64,000 bases of DNA, from positions 26,127,629 through 26,191,628 of the forward strand of contig OW387147.1 of NCBI GenBank assembly GCA_936440205.1, in the 5' to 3' direction. A program made the translations under genes and the position numbers. Below the pieces are notes generated by a model. It was not told the DNA's origin. It saw only the letters and a list, made by a program, of their open reading frames with translations, and searched no databases. Origin of the DNA: Lepidonotus clava (lineage: Eukaryota > Annelida > Polychaeta > Phyllodocida > Polynoidae). Positions 14,494-23,374 of this stretch are shown here, in pieces (the first letter of the stretch is position 1; the number at the start of each line of letters is the position of its first letter).

Positions 14494-16627
14494 GGGGATC
14501 TACACTTTAAAAGTGTTTTCACTGTCCACGTAAAGTATGATTTATCTTATTGGAGTATTTAGTTTATGAGCTCTATTTTTGAAATACAGGGCCCAACTTG
14601 AATAGTGAATTCAGGTTATAAATTGCAAAATACAATAGTTTAAACTTTAAAATGTTTTGGATAAAGCAGCAACATTACTCTCTTAGTTGCATTAACTGGT
14701 GGTGAATGCAGAGGTGAGAACAGAGCGAGAACCGTTAAGGTAGTTGGTGGCATTATTAGTTTTGGATATGAAGAACCATAGGTGGATGACATCCAGTGAA
14801 ATTACAAAATGGGATTGCAACTTGAAATTTGATAGTTTTATAATTACGTCTCCCGGTGAAAATGTTGATCTAGACACTAGACCAAGGAAAATTTATTAGC
14901 TACATGGAAAATCTATTAGCTACACGATAACGAGCCCTGACATTGATAACTTTTTTAGTGCATCCTTCCCCTCACCAATTCTGCATTCCCAAATATCAAA
15001 AACAGCAAATAAAGCCAGGTACTGGAACAACAGCACTGCTCCAACACCACCCTCTCCAGTGCCTTTTGGCTGCTCCAGGCCGTGTACTTTGCCTTTTATG
15101 CTTGGCCTGAAGGACCTTTAACAAGTAGGTGAGGGGCGGATGCATCCTGCAAGCAATAACAGAGTCCATGCAGTGAATCCAATATAGGTGTGTGATAAAA
15201 AGCTACCCCCTCCAGGGTTGGTGGTGCGGGGGAGGGCAGCGCCAATCTTTGCCCTTCTCTGCTAATATCATTAAGGCCCGACACTGCCAGACGGGTCCCC
15301 TGTCAGCAAGGTATTAAGGGGGGCGCCCCACAAGAGAATGGTCCTAATTCTTTTGTCAGAAAGCTTTCATGAGTCCCCTCCCACCACCTTGATGTCTAGA
15401 CAAAGTAGGTGAGGATATAGGTGAAGCATAATGCACTAGGCCTATGCAACAGGGGGATTTTTCCCATTTCTTTTTTGTGTTTCTAATAGATCTCCACCTG
15501 CAACTGTGAAGAACTAGGGCAGCATTCAATCCCCAACACAGTCACAGCTTTTGCCTTGTCCACTGTCTGGGTATGCCGACCTTTCCGGGGTATTGACACC
15601 AGTTCATCATCCTGGCGAAAGAGGGCAGGTCAGTGGAGGTGTGACTCCAATGGCCTCTGTGTGTCAGAGAGGGGATGGAGGTGTGAATAATTATGTCAAA
15701 GCTGGACAGTGGACGTCCAAACAGACACTGGGTCTGGGTAATTGAAAATGATGTCACACAGAGAGATGTCATGAATACCAGCTGGTTCCTGGGTTGACAG
15801 AATCAATGCAGGAGTGTCAGGGTAAATATTACTGGGTGTATTGGCGTATGCCTCCCCAAAGGCCAGAGCCTTCACATGGCATTTCGAGGGCATGACTAAA
15901 ATATTACATATTATTATGTACATTAATTATTCTGTCCCCTGCACATGCAAGGACTATAGGATAATGGAGGAAAAATCATCACATTAACAGTAAATTGTTA
16001 GATACAAATTCATAGGACGCGGTGCAGGTGATTTCATTCACGCCCCCCCCCCCCCCCCCCCGCGAGAAAAAAAGGGGAAAAAGGGTGGGGGAGGCAAAAT
16101 AAATAGATAAATAAATAAATGACACGAAATGATCAACCATAAATATCACGTCGTATGACCAAATTCAAAGTTTCAATTGTGGGATAAGCTGAATAGAAAT
16201 TCATGATAGAACACTTTTTCAACACATGTGCATTCGTATCTTACTATAACAGTATAAGTCAACCAATCGAGGCTGTGTCTATTTGTATTAGATAAGGTTA
16301 TGAACATGATAACAAAACATATGCACATTTGTCATCGGAACTGTTCTGCCCAAACACTGGAAAAGTTGCAACCCCTTTGATAATATTTGTTGTAACAAGA
16401 TACAGAAATGGCTTTTAAATGCAATATTGGGAAGGAAGGACGTTTGCCACAAAGTCTATCATCAGCTTGACAAAATTGAATCCACGTTTCAGACAGCCGC
16501 CAGCAGGAGAACCGACGCGGAGAAAATCCTGTTAGAGCCAGGAAATCCTGTGGTTATAAACCAGAGGGTAAAACCAGAAATGACCTGGAAATAGGGGAGT
16601 GGTCGTTTATCATGGTGTCCCCTAAAC
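14493..16627. other. Flank upstream of the LTR element; no gene seen
   Basis: GC-richer patches at about 15040-15310 and 15540-15700 are open on both strands but have no recognised domain. A 19-base C homopolymer lies at 16043-16061, followed by an A/G-rich stretch and AAAT repeats. The sequence from about 16096 (AAAT repeats, then GAAATGATCAAC) resembles about 4795-4850, so both may belong to one dispersed repeat family. Confidence 0.45.
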
Positions 16628-16631
16628 ATAT
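16628..16631. repeat. Target-site duplication ATAT, left copy
   Basis: ATAT stands directly before the first base of the 5' LTR. The same four bases follow the last base of the 3' LTR at 30189-30192. A matching pair shows that the two LTRs entered together in one integration event. Four bases fits integrase-mediated insertion. Confidence 0.85.
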
Positions 16632-17582
16632 TGTGATGAACGGCTATTCAGCCAAAATACATAGAGGCTAAAATAATAGAAATAAGGTAATAATAGAAAT
16701 ATATGTAAGAGAACGAAATAGATGTAAAGAACGAATATGTAAAGAACGAAGAACGAAATAGATGTAAAGAACGAATATGTAAAGAACGAATAACGAATAT
16801 GTAAAGAACGAATAACGAAAACGTAATGGAACGAAACCCGGAAATATGTAAACCGGAAGTGAAATGTAAACCGGAAACGGTATATATAAACCGGAAGTGA
16901 CGTCAGTTGTAGGTCACGTGACCGAAGGCAGCCAATCAGGGCTGACCTCTCTAGTATATAAAGGGGCGGTGAGGCCCGAATAAACAGAGTTCTTTAACAG
17001 TTCTCCTGGTGTCCAGACGTGTCCTCTTTCCTGAAACAACCGCTAAAGATGAGCCGAACAGAGTAATTAAGCCGAAGTTAGGACAAAACAGTCGAAGTTC
17101 GAGATAGGTAGTAGAAACATAGGGTAAGGGGCCCGATGGCCCGAAGAACGAGGAACGAGGGAACGGAGTAGGGCACGAAGGCCCGAAGTAGTACCGGAAA
17201 CCGAGGCGTAGTATGGTACGAAGACATGGGGAGCGGAACGAGGGAGCGAAGTCCGCGGGGACGAGGGCGCGGCATGCTCGGCCCCACGCTACCAAACAAT
17301 AGGCGACCGTCGGCCCGTCGCCCCCGCGGACCGGAACTCAGGGGTGGACCGCCCCCCGGCCGACCCGTACCCCTACCATAATTTCCCTCCCCCGCAGTCC
17401 TCCGTCGACATCGAGTGCCGATTCCCGATCGATTCGCTCAGCCCCCCCTCGTGCGCGAGGCACGACTCTAGAAACACATCTCGGTTCTTGGCCCGGATTC
17501 CCCGTCCGCCCCGAGACCCGAACAACCCCCACGTTCCTCTGTTGTAAGAATCGGCAACCCCGACTTACCAGAGAACGTCACA
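16632..17582 (+). repeat. 5' LTR of the Ty3/gypsy element
   Basis: 951 bp with TG...CA ends, sharing TGTGA/TCACA terminal inverted repeats. The U3 part has a tandem AACGAATATGTAAAG-type repeat at about 16711-16830. A compact promoter follows (ETS-like sites, CRE, E-box, CCAAT, TATA), then AATAAA at 16979-16984. The GC-rich remainder is R/U5. It matches the copy at 29239-30188 almost base for base. Confidence 0.97.
16891..16984 (+). promoter_or_regulatory. LTR promoter with overlapping poly(A) signal
   Basis: In order: an ETS-type CCGGAAGTG (16891-16899, with related copies just upstream at about 16852 and 16871) running into a full CRE, TGACGTCA (16898-16905); a palindromic E-box GTCACGTGAC (16913-16922); CCAAT in GCCAATCA (16931-16938); TATA box TATATAAAG (16955-16963); AATAAA (16979-16984). 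A start about 30 bases after the TATA box would fall near 16985. The same set occurs in the 3' LTR, where AATAAA (29586-29591) would end the transcript. Transcription factor use is inferred from motifs only. Confidence 0.8.
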
Positions 17583-17583
17583 C

Positions 17584-17598
17584 TGGTGGCAGCGGTGG
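17584..17598 (+). other. Primer-binding site, tRNA-Leu type
   Basis: One base after the 5' LTR, TGGTGGCAGCGGTGG is complementary to the 3' end (with CCA) of animal tRNA-Leu of the AAG type, whose acceptor ends in CGCTGCCA. About 15 bases match from my memory of that tRNA. This is where a tRNA would prime minus-strand DNA synthesis. Confidence 0.85.
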
Positions 17599-17658
17599 TG
17601 CTGAAATAGGCACATACGGACTTGTGGATCTTGGGTGTTTCATCGGTATTGGATACTC

Positions 17659-18609
17659 ATGGCGACTGCGGCAGTCTTCGAGCAGATGGATTCTGACGTC
17701 GCTTTCAAGGAAGGTGGGGAGGAGAAAGGAGGTGCGAAAACCGAGACCAAAGGGGAGGACACGACCATCATGGGTAGGCAGTTTAATTTTATGGGAACGT
17801 CCACCCCGACGGATGAGCAGAATGTGCGGGCTCAACAACAACAGACCGGTCAGGAAGGAGCGAGTTTGAAGAAGTTCAGTTTACGACCAGAGAAGTATGA
17901 CGGTAAACCGGATTTCGAGGGATGGATCAACCAGTTTGAGGAGTACGCAACATTGGGACGCTGGACGGCCGAGGAAAAAGCGGCGATGCTTTTTCTCTCG
18001 CTGACGGGAACGGCACGAATGTACTTTGTCGGACTCCCGGACAGGGAACGACTCCGTTACTCAGCGAGGGTGGATGCGTTGCGCCGGAGGTTCGGTCAGG
18101 AAAAGGACACGTGTAATGCTCTGCAAGAGTTGGCGGGCTTGAAACGTGTAAAGAACCAGACAGCGAAGGAGTTGGCTGATAATGCCCGGCGACTGGCATC
18201 GAGAGCCTACTTCTCCAACGACTACGCTAGCCAGGAAAAAGCAGCATTACATGCGTTCCAGGCTGCAGTTGGGGAAGACCTTCAGCTGAAGTGTGCAGAG
18301 AAAGGATGCAAGACACTAGAGGAGGCGGTAGAGGTGGTAGAAATACAGGAACGATACTCACGCCGCCTCCTGCGGGCAGTGAAGCCCGAGGAGGACGCCA
18401 ATACACAGATCATGGCCTTGAACGGTAAGTTGGAGGAGATGATGAAAGAATTGGCAGAAGAACGGGAAGCTAGAAGACAAGCAACGGCCCGGAGGGAGGC
18501 GTTTAAGAAGCGAAAAGAAGATTTAGAGTGTCATCAATGTCACCAGAAGGGCCATTTCGCAAGAGAGTGTTCTCAGCGTCAGGGAAACGGACAGTCGCCG
18601 TCGCAGTAA
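17659..18609 (+). CDS. gag: gag: capsid/nucleocapsid polyprotein of the LTR element
   Basis: 316 residues from the ATG at 17659 (G at +4); the frame is open a little further upstream but without an ATG. Residues about 72-240 look like the retrotransposon Gag core, with the typical FEGWINQFEEYA and LTGTARMYF segments. A charged coiled-coil stretch (about 251-289) precedes one zinc knuckle of CCHC type: C291, C294, H299, C304. This protein would assemble the particle and bind the element's RNA. Its end overlaps pol by 82 bases in the -1 relation. It looks whole. Confidence 0.93.
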   Translation: MATAAVFEQMDSDVAFKEGGEEKGGAKTETKGEDTTIMGRQFNFMGTSTPTDEQNVRAQQQQTGQEGASLKKFSLRPEKYDGKPDFEGWINQFEEYATLGRWTAEEKAAMLFLSLTGTARMYFVGLPDRERLRYSARVDALRRRFGQEKDTCNALQELAGLKRVKNQTAKELADNARRLASRAYFSNDYASQEKAALHAFQAAVGEDLQLKCAEKGCKTLEEAVEVVEIQERYSRRLLRAVKPEEDANTQIMALNGKLEEMMKELAEEREARRQATARREAFKKRKEDLECHQCHQKGHFARECSQRQGNGQSPSQ

Positions 18610-21600
18610 GCGCGGGGCCCCCTTCGGGCGCGGCGAGAGAAGTAGTAGGCATGGGAGAATGTGGACTTTATGTGGCCGGGACGGTGGGAGAGAGTGTCGT
18701 CCGTTTTTTGGTTGATACCGGATCTATGATCAGTCTGCTGTCGGAACGCCTCTGGAGAGAGTGGGGACGAAAATGGGAAGAACTGGATGGATATGAAGGA
18801 CGTCTCTGCTCGGTGGATGGTAGTCCGTTGCGGTGCTACGGATGCACGAACTTGCCAGTAAAATTGGGAACACGCGTGTTGAAGTGGACGTTCATGGTGG
18901 CAGACATCGGTAGAGATGAAGGGATCCTGGGAAACGACTTCGCGGTGAAATACCGGCTGACAGTTAAGCCCCACGCGAGTGCCATCTTCCTGCCCGCCGA
19001 GGGGGAGGGAGAGGGGGAACGAATCCCGGGAGCAGAACAAAGAACGGATGGGATTCGGGCAGTTACCGTCGGAGGACAGGTCGTGCGAATCGAGAAAACG
19101 ACGGAAATACCCCCACTCCAAGTGACCCGAGTAACAGTAGTAGCGAGAATGGACATAGGACAGAGTGGACAGCTGGCTGTCATCACCGGCGCTGGATTAC
19201 CTATGGGACTGGAGGTGATCCCAGGAACGGTGACATTGGGAGAAGAAAATGAAGTTTGGGTGGCCAACCGAGGGACCGAGAGCGCGAAATTGGAAACCGG
19301 CGGGGTACTCGGAGAAGCCACCTTCGTACAAGAGGTACGAGGAATAGGAAGTGAAGCAAAAGAACCCCCTGGAGCGCTCGTTGAAATGATAGGGGAGGCT
19401 AAGAAAGACCTGACCACGAAGGAGGGCGAAGAGCTGGAGAAAGCCATCATGGCCCGGGAACAAATGTTTGCGACCTCGAAACATGAGTTAGGACGTACAG
19501 ATTTAGTACAACATCGAATTAAAACGGGGGATCAGATGCCGATCAAGCAGAGGGTCAGACGGTATCCGGCCACCAGGAGAGAGGAAGAACGAGCACTGGT
19601 GGAGGATATGTTAAATCTAGGGATTATCCAGGAGAGCGGGAGTGCGTGGAGTAGCCCGACCGTTCTAGTCAAAAAGAAGGACGGAGGAACGAGGTTCTGT
19701 ATTGACTACCGAAAACTGAACCAGGCTACGAAAGTGGACGCCTATCCGCTCCCGCGGATAGAGGACAGCCTCAACACTTTGGGAGGAAGCCTATTCTTCT
19801 GCAGTCTGGATCTCGCAAGCGGATATTGGCAGGTGGAGATGGCACCGGAGGACCAAGAAAAGACGGCCTTCGTGACTCAAGGAGGATTGTATGAGTTTAA
19901 AGTGATGCCATTCGGGCTAGTGAACGCCCCAGCCACCTTCGAGAGACTGATGGAAAGAATCCTCAGAGGAATCGTGTGGGAGGAGTGTCTGGTATACTTG
20001 GATGACATACTGGTCTTTGGACCAACGTTTAAAGTGACTCTGGAAAGATTGGTACGGGTTCTGGACCGATTGAACGCTGCAGGACTGAAGTTAAAGGCGC
20101 GAAAATGTAAGCTGTTCCAGAAGAAGATTCCGTTCTTGGGGCACGTTGTCTCATTCAACGGGATCGAACCCGACCCCGAAAAGTGTCGGCAAGTAACCGA
20201 GTGGCCGGTCCCGCGGGATCTCCACGAGGTACGAGCCTTCGTGGGATTATGTTCGTACTACAGAAGGCATATAAACGGCTTCACGGAGTTGGCTGCCCCC
20301 TTGTATGAATTGGCAACGAAGGAGGAACCATTCGTGTGGAGCGCGAGACGACAAGAGGCATTTGATGCGATGAAGAAGGCGCTAACGGAGGCCCCGGTGT
20401 TGGGATTCCCGGAGGAAGATGGACAATGGTGGCTTGACACAGACGCCAGTGACGTGGGAACGGGAGCCGTGCTATCACAGGAGCAGAGAGGGGAGGAACG
20501 GGTGATAGCTTACACGAGCAAAACCCTGGAGTCAAACGAACGAAAGTATTGCACCACGCGGAAAGAACTGTTGGCGGTGGTGCGAGCTTTGAAGCATTTT
20601 CGGTGCTACATCTATGGTCAACGCGTGATAGTCCGGACGGATAATAGCGCGGTCAGTTGGCTGCAGAGAAGTAAGGAACCGATGGGGCAGGCTGCTCGGT
20701 GGATTGAGATTATCGACTCGCATGATGTGTCGTTCCAACATCGACCGGGCAGGAAGCATGGGAACGCTGACGCGTTGTCCCGGTATCCGTGCAAACAATG
20801 TGGAGAGGAGCACGAGAATACCGAAAAAGTGAGAGTAGTGACGCGGGCCCGGGGGTACGAGCCCGGATGGTCCCCGCAGGAGATGAGAGCAGCGCAGAGG
20901 AGGGATCGAGATATAGGGCCGATTGTCGCACGGATGGAAAAAGATGCGGACCGGCCAGGTTGGGAGGCCATATCTCCGGAATCCCGGGAAACAAAGATCC
21001 TATGGAGGCAATGGGAACGATTAAGCCTCAGGGATGGCGTGCTGCATCGGAAGTACTGGGAACTAGAAGGGCATGGTTGGAGGAACCAGTTGGTCGTTCC
21101 CCGAGGGGAACGGGCCAAGTTGGTAAGGGAATACCATGGAGGCGCGGCAGGAGCGCATTTAGGAGTCGCCAGGACGACGGCCCTGTTGGAACAAGGGTTT
21201 TACTGGCCGGGACTCCGGGAAGACGTGCGGAAGGAATGTCGAGAATGTGATTGCGCGTTGCTGAAAAAGGGAAGAGGAAGACGGGAGCCGCGACATCAGT
21301 ACATAGTGGGGGAGCCGATGGAACGGCTGGCCATGGATGTTTCGGGCCCGTACCCAGTCACCAAACGAGGAAATAAGTATTGCCTGATGGTGGGATGCTA
21401 TTTCACCAAATGGTTGGAGTGTTTCCCGATCCCGGATCAAAAGGCAACGACAGTGGCGAACAAACTGGTTGAAGAAGTAGTAGCACGGTACGGCGCGTTT
21501 CGGGAACTACACTCGGATCAAGGCACGAATTTCGAATCCGAGGTGGTGGCTCAGGTCTGTGCACTATTCGGGATACACAAAACAAGAACGACGCCGTACC

Positions 21601-22220
21601 ACCCCAGGAGTGACGGGTACATAGAACGAAGTTTCCGTACTTTGGGGTGTTGTTTGAAAGCCAGCTGCCGAGCGACGGGTCGGGAATGGGACGAGATGGT
21701 CCCGCTCGTGATGATGAGTTATAGAGCAACGCCGCAAGCCAGCACGGGAGTGACACCGAATATGATGATGCTGGGCCGACAGACCATGATGCCGCGACAG
21801 GCGATTTATGGGAGACCTCTAGGACCAGAGGAGGAACCCCGACGGGTAGGCGACTATGTGGAAAGCCTGGAGGAAGGGCTAGTCGCGGCCTATCGGGAGG
21901 CCCGGACGGGGCTGAAACGAGCCGCCATCCATCAGAAACACGAGTACGATGGGAAGGTGACTCGGCGGGAATACCACGCCGGAGAACTGGTCTGGGTGCA
22001 CGATACGGTAGTGGATAGGGGCAAGGGAACGAAGTTGCGATTTCCATGGATGGGCCCTGCACTGATCGTCAAGGTGCTTGACCGAGGACGGGTGGTAGTA
22101 CGGAAGAAACGAGGGAAACCGGGGGGGGTGGTCCATGTGGACCGCCTGGAACCCTACCGAGGACACGCTGCGCCAGCCTGGATGGTAGCTGACCAGCAAG
22201 GATACGAGGCTGCACAGTAA
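18528..22220 (+). CDS. pol: pol: protease, reverse transcriptase, RNase H, integrase
   Basis: A single open frame of about 1230 codons, expected to be expressed by frameshifting from gag rather than from its own start. Order by residue of the open frame: aspartic protease (LVDTGS at about 61-66; ILGNDF near 133), reverse transcriptase (KKKDGGTRFCIDYRKLN at about 382-398; catalytic YLDD at 490-493), RNase H (LDTDASD near 636; TRKELLAVV near 677), integrase zinc domain (H870, H877, C904 and C907 or C909 region), integrase core with D937, D997 and E1033 (35 residues between the last two, as expected), and a GPY/F-like end (FPWMGPALIVKVL near 1172). No chromodomain was seen. The PR-RT-RH-INT order places it in Ty3/gypsy. 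It looks whole. Confidence 0.97.
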   Translation: MSSMSPEGPFRKRVFSASGKRTVAVAVSAGPPSGAAREVVGMGECGLYVAGTVGESVVRFLVDTGSMISLLSERLWREWGRKWEELDGYEGRLCSVDGSPLRCYGCTNLPVKLGTRVLKWTFMVADIGRDEGILGNDFAVKYRLTVKPHASAIFLPAEGEGEGERIPGAEQRTDGIRAVTVGGQVVRIEKTTEIPPLQVTRVTVVARMDIGQSGQLAVITGAGLPMGLEVIPGTVTLGEENEVWVANRGTESAKLETGGVLGEATFVQEVRGIGSEAKEPPGALVEMIGEAKKDLTTKEGEELEKAIMAREQMFATSKHELGRTDLVQHRIKTGDQMPIKQRVRRYPATRREEERALVEDMLNLGIIQESGSAWSSPTVLVKKKDGGTRFCIDYRKLNQATKVDAYPLPRIEDSLNTLGGSLFFCSLDLASGYWQVEMAPEDQEKTAFVTQGGLYEFKVMPFGLVNAPATFERLMERILRGIVWEECLVYLDDILVFGPTFKVTLERLVRVLDRLNAAGLKLKARKCKLFQKKIPFLGHVVSFNGIEPDPEKCRQVTEWPVPRDLHEVRAFVGLCSYYRRHINGFTELAAPLYELATKEEPFVWSARRQEAFDAMKKALTEAPVLGFPEEDGQWWLDTDASDVGTGAVLSQEQRGEERVIAYTSKTLESNERKYCTTRKELLAVVRALKHFRCYIYGQRVIVRTDNSAVSWLQRSKEPMGQAARWIEIIDSHDVSFQHRPGRKHGNADALSRYPCKQCGEEHENTEKVRVVTRARGYEPGWSPQEMRAAQRRDRDIGPIVARMEKDADRPGWEAISPESRETKILWRQWERLSLRDGVLHRKYWELEGHGWRNQLVVPRGERAKLVREYHGGAAGAHLGVARTTALLEQGFYWPGLREDVRKECRECDCALLKKGRGRREPRHQYIVGEPMERLAMDVSGPYPVTKRGNKYCLMVGCYFTKWLECFPIPDQKATTVANKLVEEVVARYGAFRELHSDQGTNFESEVVAQVCALFGIHKTRTTPYHPRSDGYIERSFRTLGCCLKASCRATGREWDEMVPLVMMSYRATPQASTGVTPNMMMLGRQTMMPRQAIYGRPLGPEEEPRRVGDYVESLEEGLVAAYREARTGLKRAAIHQKHEYDGKVTRREYHAGELVWVHDTVVDRGKGTKLRFPWMGPALIVKVLDRGRVVVRKKRGKPGGVVHVDRLEPYRGHAAPAWMVADQQGYEAAQ
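18582..18588 (+). promoter_or_regulatory. Probable -1 ribosomal frameshift heptamer GGGAAAC
   Basis: GGGAAAC has the classic X XXY YYZ form and is in the correct register: gag codons read CAG-GGA-AAC across it. It lies inside the gag/pol overlap, with pol in the -1 frame. A very GC-rich stretch follows within about 15 bases (18607-18640) and could fold as the stimulating structure. Programmed -1 frameshifting between gag and pol is known in gypsy-type elements; use here is inferred. Confidence 0.7.
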
Positions 22221-23160
22221 ATGCTTGGGGTGGGGCGCGCTAGGGCACGTAAGGAAACGGGGCACCCCTTTTTGTGATGAAGTCGTTTTCGTGTCTCGAT
22301 TCCGCAGGTGGAAGAGGACCAAGGGAACGACCAAATCGGCGCTACACAAAAAGGCTTTGGCCAAAAAGGACTGATCAACCTGGGGCCATTGAGTCGGGGC
22401 GGTGCGTTGACCACTACAGTAGGAGTGCAGGTCGTTAGGCTGTAGAGATTTGCTACCTAGCTGAAGATTGGTTCTCTTGCGGATGTAATATAGGTGGGAA
22501 ATGCGGGGTTGGAACGAAAAACGGCGTTCGGGAGCCACGACGGCCCGAATGTCTAAAGTAGTCCCACGGAGCCGCTTTCCGGTCAGTTCGGAGGAACCAC
22601 AGCGTGGAAAAGATGGTTGGATTACAACAGAAGACAGACCCGGTGGCAAGCTGGTGAAGACTTCTGAAGTAATGCCGACTTGGTAATACCGCTTTACAGC
22701 GTCCAGGAGACCGGAGGAGAGTAGATGCGGCACTCTCGGGAACGCCGGAGGAACGAACGGACGGCTGTAAAAGGCGAGGCCTGAAACGAGGACGGGCTTT
22801 AAAGTAGGTCATAAAAGGAGTAAAAGAGGACAAAGAGAACGGGGCGGCGGCGAGGAGATGATAACGCCGAGCCCCTGTGTTCTCCGGGAAGTGTGCGGAA
22901 GCACTGTGAGGGCCGAGATGAAAAAGGCAAGAGAAGGCGACGAGGGATGAAAAGACCGAGGACGTCCGGTGGGGCAATAAAAGGCCTAGGAAAAACGCGT
23001 GGACGGGCGAAGGGCCGCGAGGTAAAAAGCAGGCGAGGCGGTGACCAGCGGCGGGCCCCGGGGACCGGAAAATAGTAGGGGGCGCCACCGTAGAAGTGGA
23101 TGGTGAGTCTGACACTAGGGGTCGCTAGTGCAGGCCACGCCCACTTCCGCCTGCGGCGGC
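22221..23160 (+). other. Spacer between pol and the third ORF
   Basis: GC-rich sequence with no domain-bearing frame; short open stretches on both strands are what high GC content gives. A possible 3' splice site (pyrimidine-rich run ending in CCGCAG at about 22308) could serve a spliced subgenomic mRNA, but this is only a sequence match. Near its right end a GC/KLF-like box (CCACGCCCAC, about 23136-23145) leads into the internal promoter. Confidence 0.45.
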
Positions 23161-23196
23161 TATAAAAGGCAGAGCGCTCGCCGGAGCAGGTCATTC
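23161..23196 (+). promoter_or_regulatory. Internal core promoter before the third ORF
   Basis: A consensus TATA box, TATAAAAGGC, stands at 23161-23170. About 30 bases later comes TCATTC, an initiator-like sequence (23191-23196). CCACGCCCAC and GC-rich boxes lie just upstream. The spacing is right for a RNA polymerase II start about 180 bases before the ATG of the third ORF. LTR elements normally rely on the LTR promoter, so an internal one is unusual. Activity is not shown by sequence alone. Confidence 0.6.
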
Positions 23197-23374
23197 TGGT
23201 CAGCCGATCAGGATTCATCGAATCGCAGACGAGCAGACTGAGCTAAGGAGAAGAGAACAAGAGGAAAAGCAGAGAAGCGAGACGAGCAGCATCACCACGA
23301 GACAAAAACGGAAACGGCTGACGGGACGAGCTTCAGGATTGGAACGAGCCCCGAAAGCCCGGAAAACGGACACG

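Noticed and set aside
14359-14562. Open frame with a Thr-His repeat
   Set aside because: It is only the CA microsatellite read as protein.
18579-22062. Long open frames on the - strand opposite pol
   Set aside because: GC-rich coding DNA gives antisense open frames; they show no domain and follow the pol codon pattern.
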